A DNA stretch of 64,000 bases from Curtobacterium flaccumfaciens (GTDB taxonomy: Bacteria > Actinomycetota > Actinomycetes > Actinomycetales > Microbacteriaceae). The DNA lies in the NCBI RefSeq assembly GCF_004361695.1, contig NZ_SNVW01000003.1:351227-415226 (forward strand), given 5' to 3'. The translations under genes and the position numbers were made by a program. Each line of letters begins with the position of its first letter. Position 1 is the first letter of the stretch. The notes beneath the pieces were generated by a model. It made no database searches, was not told the origin of the DNA, and saw only the letters and a program-made list of their open reading frames with translations. This document shows, in pieces, positions 19,130 to 26,694 of the stretch.

Positions 19130-20146
19130 ATGACGACACCACGCGAAATCGACCAGCACCCGGGGACCCCGGTGGTGCACCTGTCCCGTCGCGCGGCCCT
19201 CGAGGCCGAGCGTGCCGCCGCCCGCAAGCCGGAGCGTTCGGCGCGAAAGGCGGAGCGTTCGGCGACCAAGGCGGAACGCCCGAAGCCGACGCCGACGCCG
19301 ACGCCGGAGCGCACCGGGCGCCGAGCGACCATCGCCCGGGCGACCACCGAGCACGGCCTGCGGAACACCCCCGACGCACGCATCCAGCGAGTCGTCCGTC
19401 GCCCCGCGGCCACCGTGACCAGCCTGCCGGCCGCACCACGCGCCTCCAGGCAGCAGCGCGCGTCGCGACCGCAGCGCGCCACCCGGATCACGCTGACGAG
19501 CGCCCTCGCCGCCCTCGCCATGTTCGCCGCCTCCGCGATGCCCGCGCACGCCAGCGCCGGCACCTCGATGGCCACCTCGACCCTCGCCCCCACCGTCCGC
19601 ACGCAGGACTACGCCGTCACGCAGGCCATCTCGGCCAGCGCGCTCGACCGTGACGAGTTCACCGTCGGCGGCGGCACGGCCGGTGCCCCGGGCACGTCGG
19701 TCTCCTACGGCGGCGAGATCCGGTCGCCGTTCCCCGGACCGGTCCGGATGAGCTCGGGCTTCGGCTACCGCTCCGCTCCGTGCGGCGCCTGCTCGTCGCT
19801 GCACCAGGGCCTCGACTTCAACCCCGGCATGGGCGCCCCGATCGGCGCCGTCGCCGCGGGCACCGTCCGCGTCTCGGGCACGTACTTCTCGTACGGCAAC
19901 GCGGTGATCATCGACCACGTGGTCGACGGCCGCGAGGTCTCGACGCTCTACGGCCACATGATCCCGGGTTCGTCGCCGCTCAAGGTCGGCGACACCGTCG
20001 AGGCCGGCGAGTTCATCGGCAAGGTCGGGTCCTCCGGGGTCTCGACGGGAGCGCACCTGCACCTCGAGGTCCTGATGGACGGCGTCACCCCGATCGACCC
20101 CCAGGCCTGGCTCGAAGCGCGCATCGGGCGTTCGCTCACCGCCTGA
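19130..20146 (+). CDS. M23 family (LytM) peptidase, membrane-anchored
   Basis: A 338-residue protein. Residues 1-115 are a long basic cytoplasmic tail with Arg/Lys/Ala repeats, residues 118-142 a signal-anchor helix (ITLTSALAALAMFAASAMPA), and residues 205-330 an M23 zinc peptidase domain. Zn ligands are seen in SLHQGLDFN (HxxxD) and GAHLHLE (HxH), with SSGFGYR ahead of them. Such proteins cut cross-linking peptides of peptidoglycan or activate other hydrolases. All catalytic residues are present. Confidence 0.9.
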   Translation: MTTPREIDQHPGTPVVHLSRRAALEAERAAARKPERSARKAERSATKAERPKPTPTPTPERTGRRATIARATTEHGLRNTPDARIQRVVRRPAATVTSLPAAPRASRQQRASRPQRATRITLTSALAALAMFAASAMPAHASAGTSMATSTLAPTVRTQDYAVTQAISASALDRDEFTVGGGTAGAPGTSVSYGGEIRSPFPGPVRMSSGFGYRSAPCGACSSLHQGLDFNPGMGAPIGAVAAGTVRVSGTYFSYGNAVIIDHVVDGREVSTLYGHMIPGSSPLKVGDTVEAGEFIGKVGSSGVSTGAHLHLEVLMDGVTPIDPQAWLEARIGRSLTA

Positions 20147-20153
20147 TCAGCTT

Positions 20154-20173
20154 GCCTGTGCACACTCACAGGC
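20154..20173. terminator. Short hairpin after LytM gene
   Basis: GCCTGTG (20154-20160) pairs with CACAGGC (20167-20173) around a 6-nt loop, 8 bp after the peptidase stop. No U-tract follows. A probable terminator. Confidence 0.5.
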
Positions 20174-20229
20174 ATGGACGACTGTCACAGACCGCCCGCC
20201 CGTCGACGATCTGACCGGACCGCCCGCTG

Positions 20230-21504
20230 ATGGGCGCCGACACCTGGATCGCCTTCGGGCTCGTCATCCTCTTCGTGCTCGTCGGCGGGGTGTTCGCCGC
20301 CGCCGAGATCGCCCTCGTCTCCCTGCGTGAGTCGCAGCTGCAGCAGCTCGAGCGCCGCGGGTCCCGGGGCATGCGCGTCGCCGAGCTCGGCCGCGACCCG
20401 AACCGGTTCCTGTCCGCCGTGCAGATCGGCGTGACCGTCGCGGGGTTCTTCTCGGCCGCCTACGGTGCGTCGTCGATCGCGCCCGACGTCGCGCCGCTGC
20501 TCGGTGGACTCGGGCTCGACCAGGGGACGGCCGAGGTCGTCGCCCTCGTGCTGATGACCCTCGTGATCGCCTACCTGTCGCTCGTGTTCGGCGAGCTCGT
20601 GCCGAAGCGACTCGCGCTGCAGCGGGCCGAGGGCTTCTCGATGGCCGTCGCCCCGACGCTCGACCGCTTCGCGACCGCGATGCGTCCGGTCATCTGGCTG
20701 CTGTCGAAGTCCACCGACGCGGTCGTCCGGCTGCTCGGCGGGGACCCGAACGCCCGCAGCGAGTCGATGAGCACCGAGGAGCTCCGCGGCCTCGTCGACG
20801 AGCACGACGCGATCGACCCGCAGGGCCGACGCATCGCCCGGAGCGCACTCGACGCCGGCGACCGCATCCTCCGCGAGTCGATGCGCCCCTGGTACGACGT
20901 GTCGACGATCGACGCCTCGGTCTCCATCGCCGAGGCCACCGACCACGCCATCGCGGCCGGGCACTCCCGCTACCTCGTCACCGACGGGTCGCGGGACCAC
21001 GTCGACGGGTTCGTGCACCTCCGCGACCTGCTCCGGCCGGTCGACCCATCGGCGCGGGTCGCGACCCTCGTCCGACCGGTGCTGGCGCTGCCCGAGACGA
21101 AGTCGCTGTCGAGCGCCATCGCGGACATGCGCACCGACGGCCACCAGATCGCCCTCGTCGTGGACGAGTACGGCGGCAGCGCCGGCATGGTCACGCTCGA
21201 GGCGCTGCTCGAGGACCTCGTCGGCCGCATCCGCGACGAGTGGGACACCGCCGAGTACGACGAGTCGACCGCGGCGCAGGACGGCGTCGACGGGGCGACC
21301 GTCCTCGAGGACCTCGCGGCCGACGGCGGCCCGGTCCTGCCCGACGGCGACTACGAGACCGTCGGCGGCCTGGTGCAGGTGTTCCTCGATCGGATCCCCG
21401 CGGTGGGCGACGTCGTCGAGGCGGGCGACCACCGGCTCGAGGTGACCGCCATGGACGGTCACCGCGTCGCGCGGGTCCGCATCTCGCCCGTCGTGACCGC
21501 CTGA
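20230..21504 (+). CDS. CNNM/CorC-type hemolysin-family membrane protein
   Basis: A 424-residue protein with three domains in order: a DUF21/CNNM membrane domain (about 1-190, GGVFAAAEIALVSLRESQL and LVFGELVPKRLAL), a pair of CBS domains (about 205-330, MRPWYDVSTIDASVSI and IALVVDEYGGSAGMVTLEAL) and a C-terminal transporter-associated CorC_HlyC domain (345-424). The family is linked to Mg2+ and Co2+ efflux, and CBS domains there bind nucleotides. Length and order are normal. Confidence 0.93.
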   Translation: MGADTWIAFGLVILFVLVGGVFAAAEIALVSLRESQLQQLERRGSRGMRVAELGRDPNRFLSAVQIGVTVAGFFSAAYGASSIAPDVAPLLGGLGLDQGTAEVVALVLMTLVIAYLSLVFGELVPKRLALQRAEGFSMAVAPTLDRFATAMRPVIWLLSKSTDAVVRLLGGDPNARSESMSTEELRGLVDEHDAIDPQGRRIARSALDAGDRILRESMRPWYDVSTIDASVSIAEATDHAIAAGHSRYLVTDGSRDHVDGFVHLRDLLRPVDPSARVATLVRPVLALPETKSLSSAIADMRTDGHQIALVVDEYGGSAGMVTLEALLEDLVGRIRDEWDTAEYDESTAAQDGVDGATVLEDLAADGGPVLPDGDYETVGGLVQVFLDRIPAVGDVVEAGDHRLEVTAMDGHRVARVRISPVVTA

Positions 21505-21563
21505 CGAGTGCCGGGTACCGCCAGTGCCCCCGACCTCCCGGCCGCGCGACGTACGCTCGACCC

Positions 21564-22481
21564 ATGGGTATCGACGTGCGCAACGAGATCCGCGACTTCC
21601 TGTCCTCCCGACGGGCGCGGCTCACCCCCGAGCAGGTCGGCATGCCGTCGTTCGGCGGTGGGATCCGGCGGGTGCCGGGGCTCCGTCGCCACGAGGTCGC
21701 CATGCTCGCCGGCGTCAGCGTCGACTACTACACGCGGCTCGAACGCGGCTCGCTCAAGGGTGTCTCGGACAGCGTGCTCGACGGCCTCGCGAGCGCGTTG
21801 CAGCTCGACGAGGACGAGCGCGTGCACCTCTGGGACCTCGCCCGCCTGGCGAACGCCGGCGTGAAGGTCATGCACCGCAACGTCCCGACCCGGGTCCGAC
21901 CCGGCGTGCAGCGACTGCTCGACGCGATCACCGGGGCGCCCGCGTGGGTCCGCAACGAGCGCGGCGACGTCGTCGCGACGAACGAGCTCGGGCACGCGCT
22001 GTACTCGCCGATGTTCGCCGGGCCCGGGCGTCCCGTGAACACCGCACGCTTCACGTTCCTCGACCCCGCGGCGAAGGAGTTCTTCCCGGACTGGGCGCAG
22101 ACCGCTCGCGACGCCGTGGCGATCCTCCGTGCGGCCGCGGTGTCGAACCCGTGCGAGCCCGGCCTCGTCACCCTCGTCGGCGAGCTGTCCACCCGCAGCG
22201 AGGAGTTCCGCACGTGGTGGGCGGCGCACGACGTCCGGATGCACCGCACCGGCAAGAAGCGGATCATGCACCCGATCGTCGGCGAGCTGCGGCTCGACTA
22301 CGAGGCGCTCGACCTCGTCGCGGACCCGGGCCTCGTCATGTTCTCGTACTCGGCCGAGCCGGGCAGCGAGTCGGAACGGTCCCTGTCGCTCCTCGGGTCG
22401 TGGGCGGCCACCGAGCGGGCCGAGCACGACGCCGAACGCACCCGCTCGGACGCGGAGCGCCAGTCCGAGTCCGTCGACTGA
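21564..22481 (+). CDS. XRE family regulator with MmyB-like ligand domain (copy 1)
   Basis: A 305-residue regulator. An N-terminal helix-turn-helix (GLRRHEVAMLAGVSVDYYTRLERG, about 33-56) is followed by the MmyB-like C-terminal domain (AWVRNERGDVVATNELGHAL onward) that probably binds a ligand. The -10 TACGCT is 6 nt before the ATG, so the transcript is leaderless. A methyltransferase-like gene follows 3 bp after its stop. Two paralogues sit at 40915 and 42844 in the same window. Family members often regulate neighbouring oxidoreductases. Confidence 0.92.
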   Translation: MGIDVRNEIRDFLSSRRARLTPEQVGMPSFGGGIRRVPGLRRHEVAMLAGVSVDYYTRLERGSLKGVSDSVLDGLASALQLDEDERVHLWDLARLANAGVKVMHRNVPTRVRPGVQRLLDAITGAPAWVRNERGDVVATNELGHALYSPMFAGPGRPVNTARFTFLDPAAKEFFPDWAQTARDAVAILRAAAVSNPCEPGLVTLVGELSTRSEEFRTWWAAHDVRMHRTGKKRIMHPIVGELRLDYEALDLVADPGLVMFSYSAEPGSESERSLSLLGSWAATERAEHDAERTRSDAERQSESVD

Positions 22482-22484
22482 CCC

Positions 22485-23288
22485 GTGTCCGGTCAGGGCG
22501 ACCGCGCGTACCGGCGACCGGAGCCGTCCTTCGCGCGGGCGATCGCGAGGGCCCTCGGCGGCGCACGATCGGTGCTCGAGATCCGGTCCGACGACGACGG
22601 TGACGGAGGCGGCAGCAGCAGCGGCAGCAGCGCGGGCTCGTACGCCCCGGCCGACGCCGACGTGACGACCATCGCCCCGTCCGCGATCGCGCCGTCCGCG
22701 ATCGCACCGTCCGCGGCCGCGCCCGCGACCGCCCCGTCCGCGCCCGCCGCTCGACTCCCCGCCGCCGACGACACCTTCGACGCCGCGCTCACGACGTTCT
22801 CGCTCGACGCGTGGGACGACCTCGAGCACGGCCTGGCCGAACTCCGCCGGGTCACGCGCGGGCCGATCGTCGTCCTGACCGTCGACCCCGCACGCCTCGA
22901 GCGGTCGTGGCTCGCCGAGTACGCCCCCGAGGTGGTCGCGGCCGACGCCCGCCGCCACCCGTCGCTCGACCGGATCACGGCAGCGCTGGGCGACGACGAC
23001 GTGACGATCACCCCGTTGCCGATCCCCTTCACGTGCGTCGACGGGTTCTCGGAGGCGTACTACGCCCGGCCCGAGCGGCTGCTCGACTCCGGCGCCCGGC
23101 GAGCCGACCCGGCGTGGAGCCTCGTCGACGAGATGACCGCCCGTCGCTCCGTCGCCGCACTCCGCACCGCCCTCGAGACCGGGGAGTGGGACCGCCGGCA
23201 CGGTGCGCTCCGCATCCAGCCGTCGTCCGAGGGATCGCTCGTCCTGCTCACCGCGGAACCGCGGCGCCGCGGCACCGCGGCACCTTGA
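22485..23288 (+). CDS. Class I SAM methyltransferase-like protein with disrupted motif I
   Basis: A 267-residue protein whose overall pattern follows a common actinobacterial methyltransferase family: YRRPEPSFARAIARALG at the start, then DDTFDAALTTFSLDAWDDL (motif IV region), LRRVTRGPIVVLTVDP, and FSEAYYARPERLLDS near the end. The SAM-binding loop, expected as a GxGxGSYEP-like motif after SVLEI, is replaced by an Asp/Gly/Ser stretch, and GSYAP is followed by repeated IAPSA units encoded by a 15-bp tandem repeat (about 22671-22745). SAM binding may be lost or altered. GTG start, 3 bp after the XRE regulator, so probably one operon. Confidence 0.75.
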   Translation: MSGQGDRAYRRPEPSFARAIARALGGARSVLEIRSDDDGDGGGSSSGSSAGSYAPADADVTTIAPSAIAPSAIAPSAAAPATAPSAPAARLPAADDTFDAALTTFSLDAWDDLEHGLAELRRVTRGPIVVLTVDPARLERSWLAEYAPEVVAADARRHPSLDRITAALGDDDVTITPLPIPFTCVDGFSEAYYARPERLLDSGARRADPAWSLVDEMTARRSVAALRTALETGEWDRRHGALRIQPSSEGSLVLLTAEPRRRGTAAP

Positions 23289-23368
23289 CACGCCGTCGTA
23301 GGCTGATCGGGTGAGCTTCCAGGAGGTGGTCGGCGCCCGTATCGCCGACATCAGGGCGTGATGCCCCC

Positions 23369-23390
23369 GGTCGCACCGTTCGGTGCGGCC
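23369..23390. terminator. Hairpin downstream of methyltransferase-like gene
   Basis: GGTCGCACCG (23369-23378) pairs with CGGTGCGGCC (23381-23390) around TT. It could end the XRE/methyltransferase transcript, or act as an attenuator ahead of the FBP-domain gene at 23468. Confidence 0.5.
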
Positions 23391-23467
23391 GCCGTCATCG
23401 AACCCTGAACCCTCCGCCCGATGCGGCGCATCCCCTGCGCTCCGGGCACCGAACGAAAGCGCACACC

Positions 23468-23950
23468 ATGCTGCCCATCAGCGAGAAGACCCTCCGCACG
23501 TCCTTCGTCAACGCCTCCCGCAAGGAGGTCGGCGACCTCACCCTCCCCGGCGACTTCGACACGATCGACTGGGACACCCTCGACTACCTCGGCTGGCGCG
23601 ACCCGAAAATCGGCCGCCGCGCCTACGCCGTCGTGCCGACGCTCGACGGGGAGCTCGTCGGGATCCTGTTCCGGCAGGCCGAGGCCTCCTCACGCTCGCG
23701 GGCGCAGTGCTCGTGGTGCCAGGACGTGAAGCTGCCGAACGACGTCGTGTTCTACAGCGCGAAGCGGTCCGGCAAGGCGGGGCGGAACGGCAACACCGTC
23801 GGCACGCTCGTCTGCCAGGAGTTCCAGTGCTCCCGGAACGTGCGGAAGCTGCCGCCGCCCGCGTACGAGGGCTACGACGTCGAGGCCGCCCGGCTCCGGC
23901 GCATCGAGGACCTGCAGCTCCGCGCCGCGTCGTTCGCCACCGAGGTGTAG
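23468..23950 (+). CDS. FBP domain-containing protein (treble-clef zinc finger)
   Basis: A 160-residue protein whose C-terminal half carries the FBP domain found in elongation-factor-G-binding proteins related to FusB/FusC. Zinc ligands are visible in CSWCQDVKLP (CxxC) and LVCQEFQCSRNVRK (CxxxxC). The N-terminal part (DWDTLDYLGWRDPK, AYAVVPTLDGELVGILFR) is typical of actinobacterial members. The family is implicated in ribosome and EF-G interaction, but fusidic acid resistance cannot be inferred. The ATG at 23468 follows a 179-bp leader region with a hairpin and a tiny possible reading frame. Confidence 0.85.
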   Translation: MLPISEKTLRTSFVNASRKEVGDLTLPGDFDTIDWDTLDYLGWRDPKIGRRAYAVVPTLDGELVGILFRQAEASSRSRAQCSWCQDVKLPNDVVFYSAKRSGKAGRNGNTVGTLVCQEFQCSRNVRKLPPPAYEGYDVEAARLRRIEDLQLRAASFATEV

Positions 23951-23995
23951 GTCCCGCCCGCGCGAGGCGACGGCTCTGGACGTGCCCACGTCGAC

Positions 23996-24037
23996 GGCCT
24001 GGAGGCGCGGGGCGGGCCCGACCCGCGCCTCCAGGCC
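23996..24037. terminator. GGAGGCGCGG-type hairpin
   Basis: GGCCTGGAGGCGCGGG (23996-24011) pairs perfectly with 24022-24037 around a 10-nt loop. It follows the FBP-domain gene by 45 bp. Confidence 0.75.
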
Positions 24038-24127
24038 CGCAGACCGGACGTTCCAGGGCCGGTGGTCGCGTCGCAGGGGAAACCACCGTGAAACGCGGGG
24101 GACACGATCCTCTCGTAGCGTGGCGGC

Positions 24128-24925
24128 ATGGACCTCGGCGAGCTGAACGACGCGACCGACACCGACGCTGCCGCCACCGTGCGGGGGTGGGCCGACGTCG
24201 CACCGTGGGTCGACGCCCTCGTCGCCGCACGTCCGTACGCCTCCGTCACCGCGCTGCTCGACCGTGCCCGCTCGCTCGCCGCTGCGTGGGGCGCTGTCGA
24301 ACTCGACGCCGCGCTGGCGCACCACCCGCGGATCGGGGAGCGGGCCACGGATGCGTCTTCGGCCCGGGAGCAGTCGTCGATGCGGACGGCAGGCGGTGAC
24401 GTGGCGGCCGCGATCGCGGACGGCAACGCCGAGTACGAGCGGCGGTTCGGCCGGGTGTTCCTCGTGCGCGCCGCCGGACGGAGTCCCGAGGAACTCCTCG
24501 CCGAACTCGAGCGGCGCCTCAGGAACGACCCCTCGGCGGAGGTGTCCGAAGCTGCCGCTGCCCTGGCCGACATCGCGCTCCACCGCATCCGCGCGACGTT
24601 CGGCGTCCCGCAGCTGACCACCCACGTGCTCGACGCCACCGCGGGGACACCGGCGGCAGGCGTCGGGCTCGTCCTGAGCACCGTCGAGGGTGAGGTCATC
24701 GCGACCGGGACGACCGACCCCGACGGCCGGGCGGCACTCGGTCCGGACGTGCTCGGCCGCGGGGACCACGTGCTCCGGTTCGAGACCGGGGCGTACTTCG
24801 CGGCGGCGGGAACCCCGACGTTCCACCCGTTCGTGACGGTGGCGTTCTCGGTCGCGGGGACGGGACACCTGCACGTCCCGCTGCTGCTGAGCCCCTTCGC
24901 CTACAGCACCTACCGCGGGAGCTGA
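24128..24925 (+). CDS. Bifunctional OHCU decarboxylase / 5-hydroxyisourate hydrolase (UraD-UraH fusion)
   Basis: A 265-residue fusion of the two enzymes that follow uricase. Residues 1-155 are the OHCU decarboxylase domain (HPRIGERATDASSAREQSSM with the catalytic His, and NAEYERRFGRVFLVRAAGRS). Residues 160-265 are the transthyretin-like HIU hydrolase domain with TTHVLDATAGTPA (His), DPDGRA (Arg), HLHVPLLLSP (His) and the diagnostic C-terminus YSTYRGS. Together they would convert 5-hydroxyisourate through OHCU to (S)-allantoin. Both catalytic sets are intact. No uricase or other purine genes are nearby. TAGCGT sits 6 nt before the ATG, indicating a leaderless transcript. Confidence 0.92.
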   Translation: MDLGELNDATDTDAAATVRGWADVAPWVDALVAARPYASVTALLDRARSLAAAWGAVELDAALAHHPRIGERATDASSAREQSSMRTAGGDVAAAIADGNAEYERRFGRVFLVRAAGRSPEELLAELERRLRNDPSAEVSEAAAALADIALHRIRATFGVPQLTTHVLDATAGTPAAGVGLVLSTVEGEVIATGTTDPDGRAALGPDVLGRGDHVLRFETGAYFAAAGTPTFHPFVTVAFSVAGTGHLHVPLLLSPFAYSTYRGS

Positions 24926-24974
24926 CCGCCGCGCGCGCGGGTGCGCCCGGGGGTCGGTTCGCGGCGGACGGACG

Positions 24975-25006
24975 GGAGGCCCGTGACGCGTCCGCCACGG
25001 GCCTCC
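24975..25006. terminator. Hairpin between convergent genes
   Basis: GGAGGCCCGTG (24975-24985) pairs with CACGGGCCTCC (24996-25006) around a 10-nt loop. It lies between the convergent UraD-UraH and AKR genes and is a diverged member of the GGAGGCGCGG hairpin class. Confidence 0.7.
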
Positions 25007-25025
25007 TGGCAGTCAGGTCCTCGCG

Positions 25026-26012
25026 TCAGCGACCGATGCTCGACATGTCGGGGTAGCGGTCGCCCGTCGGGACCGGCAGCGCCGACAGGCGTGCGATCTG
25101 GTCGGCGGTGAGGGTGAGGTCCGCGGCGCCGACGTTCTCCTCGAGGCGCGAGACGCGCTTCGTGCCCGGGATCGGCACGACGTCGTCGCCCTGCGCCAGC
25201 AGCCAGGCGAGTGACACCTGCGCCGGGGTGGCGCCGGCCTCGGTGGCGATCTCCTTGACGGCGTCGACGATCCGCATGTTCTGCGCGAACGCCTGCTGCT
25301 GGAAGCGCGGGTTCGCCAGACGGAAGTCGTCGGAGTCGAGGTCGGACGGCTTCGTGATCGCGCCGGTGAGGAATCCACGGCCGAGCGGGGAGTACGGCAC
25401 CAGGCCGATGCCGAGCTCGCGGAGGGTGTCGAGCACCTCGCCCTCGGGGTCGCGCGTCCAGAGCGAGTACTCACTCTGCAGCGCCGTGATCGGGTGGACG
25501 GCGTGGGCCTTCCGGATCGTCGCGGCGCTCGCTTCGGAGAGCCCGATGTGGCGGATCTTGCCCTCCTCGACGAAGCCGGCGAGCTGGCCGATGACGTCCT
25601 CGATCGGGACGGCCGGGTCGACGCGGTGCTGGTAGTAGAGGTCGATGTGGTCGGTGCCGAGGCGGCGGAGGGATCCCTCGAGCGCCTCGCGGACGGACTC
25701 GGGCGCCGAGCTGATGCCCCGGCCGGTCGCCGGGGTCTCCTCGCCGGCGGTGTGGGTGATGAGGCCGAACTTCGTCGCGATGACGACGTCGTCGCGGCGG
25801 CCCTCGAGTGCTCGGCGGAGCAGGTCCTCGTTCGTGTAGGGGCCGTACGCCTCGGCGGTGTCGAACAGGGTGACGCCGAGGTCGATCGCGCGGTGGATGG
25901 TGCGGATCGACTCGTCGTCGTCGGAGCCGGCGCCCGTGTAGAAGGCGCTCATGCCCATGGTTCCGAGGCCGATCGGGCCGACCTCGAGGTCTGCGAGCTT
26001 GCGTGTCTGCAT
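25026..26012 (-). CDS. Aldo/keto reductase
   Basis: A 328-residue NADP(H)-dependent aldo/keto reductase of the AKR11/aryl-alcohol-dehydrogenase-like group. It has the TIM barrel with the catalytic tetrad in [15 protein letters not shown] (Asp, Tyr), VIATKFG (Lys) and YYQHRVDP (His), plus cofactor-binding [17 protein letters not shown]. It probably reduces aldehydes or ketones. TAGACC lies 7 nt before the ATG, and the shared CCTCCCTC box occupies the -35 region. Confidence 0.93.
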   Translation of the reverse strand: MQTRKLADLEVGPIGLGTMGMSAFYTGAGSDDDESIRTIHRAIDLGVTLFDTAEAYGPYTNEDLLRRALEGRRDDVVIATKFGLITHTAGEETPATGRGISSAPESVREALEGSLRRLGTDHIDLYYQHRVDPAVPIEDVIGQLAGFVEEGKIRHIGLSEASAATIRKAHAVHPITALQSEYSLWTRDPEGEVLDTLRELGIGLVPYSPLGRGFLTGAITKPSDLDSDDFRLANPRFQQQAFAQNMRIVDAVKEIATEAGATPAQVSLAWLLAQGDDVVPIPGTKRVSRLEENVGAADLTLTADQIARLSALPVPTGDRYPDMSSIGR

Positions 26013-26019
26013 GCCCCCA

Positions 26020-26051
26020 GGTCTACTCCGGGTGCCCGGGTTGGAGGGAGG
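26020..26051 (-). promoter_or_regulatory. Leaderless promoter with CCTCCCTC box (AKR)
   Basis: On the minus strand, CCTCCCTC (26051-26044), an 18-nt spacer, -10 TAGACC (26025-26020), then 7 nt to the ATG. One of five promoters in the window with this layout. Confidence 0.6.
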
Positions 26052-26142
26052 CACTGACCGGGCCGGTCAGACTGCGGCCGACGTTCGTGTGGATCCTCCA
26101 AGGTCTGCGCCGAGGCTCGCGCCGCCCTGGTGTGATCGGCAC

Positions 26143-26685
26143 GTGAACCTGTACTTCCGGCTCTTCCTGCTGCAGTTGCGCGTCCGTCTCCGTCCGTCGA
26201 TCGGCGGGCGGCGACCGTCGCTCTGGGACGAGGTCCGCACACCGTTCCGGGTGACCGTCACCGACCTCGACCCGCTGCGGCACGTCAACAACGGCAAGTA
26301 CCTGTCGATGCTCGACCTCGGGCGGCTCGACCTCATGCTCCGCTCCGGCTTCTGGGGCGAGATCGCGGATCGCGGCTGGTACCCGGTCGTCTCCGCGCAG
26401 ACCATCACGTACAAGCGGTCGCTGACGCTCGGGCAGCGCTTCGACCTCGTGACGCGGGTGCTCGGCCTCGACGACCGTGCGGCCTACCTCGAGCAGACCT
26501 TCGTCCGGCGCGGGACCGTGGTCGCCCGGGCCGTCGTGCAGGCACGGTTCCTGCACCGGACCGGCGGGACCGTGTCGCCGGCCGAGCTGCTCGAGGCCGC
26601 TGGGGAACCGGGACGCGACCTGACGCTCCCCGAGTGGGTGCACGACTGGGCGGGCGCGACGCGGATCAGCAGCGCCGCGGGGTAG
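26143..26685 (+). CDS. Acyl-CoA thioesterase-like hotdog protein
   Basis: A 180-residue hotdog-fold protein of the 4-hydroxybenzoyl-CoA thioesterase type. Markers are RVTVTDLDPLRHVNNGKYLSM (the DxxxHVNN active-site motif, about 40-56), VVSAQTITYKRSLTLGQRFD and a hydrophobic helix following the active site. It probably hydrolyses acyl-CoA or acyl-thioesters. Substrate unknown. The GTG at 26143 keeps an amphipathic N-terminus (NLYFRLFLLQLRVRLR). The next gene begins 9 bp after its stop. Confidence 0.85.
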   Translation: MNLYFRLFLLQLRVRLRPSIGGRRPSLWDEVRTPFRVTVTDLDPLRHVNNGKYLSMLDLGRLDLMLRSGFWGEIADRGWYPVVSAQTITYKRSLTLGQRFDLVTRVLGLDDRAAYLEQTFVRRGTVVARAVVQARFLHRTGGTVSPAELLEAAGEPGRDLTLPEWVHDWAGATRISSAAG

Positions 26686-26694
26686 ACAGGTCGG

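Noticed and set aside
23468..23950. Fusidic acid resistance determinant
   Set aside because: Only the FBP zinc-finger domain is shared. Chromosomal actinobacterial members are common and not shown to give resistance.
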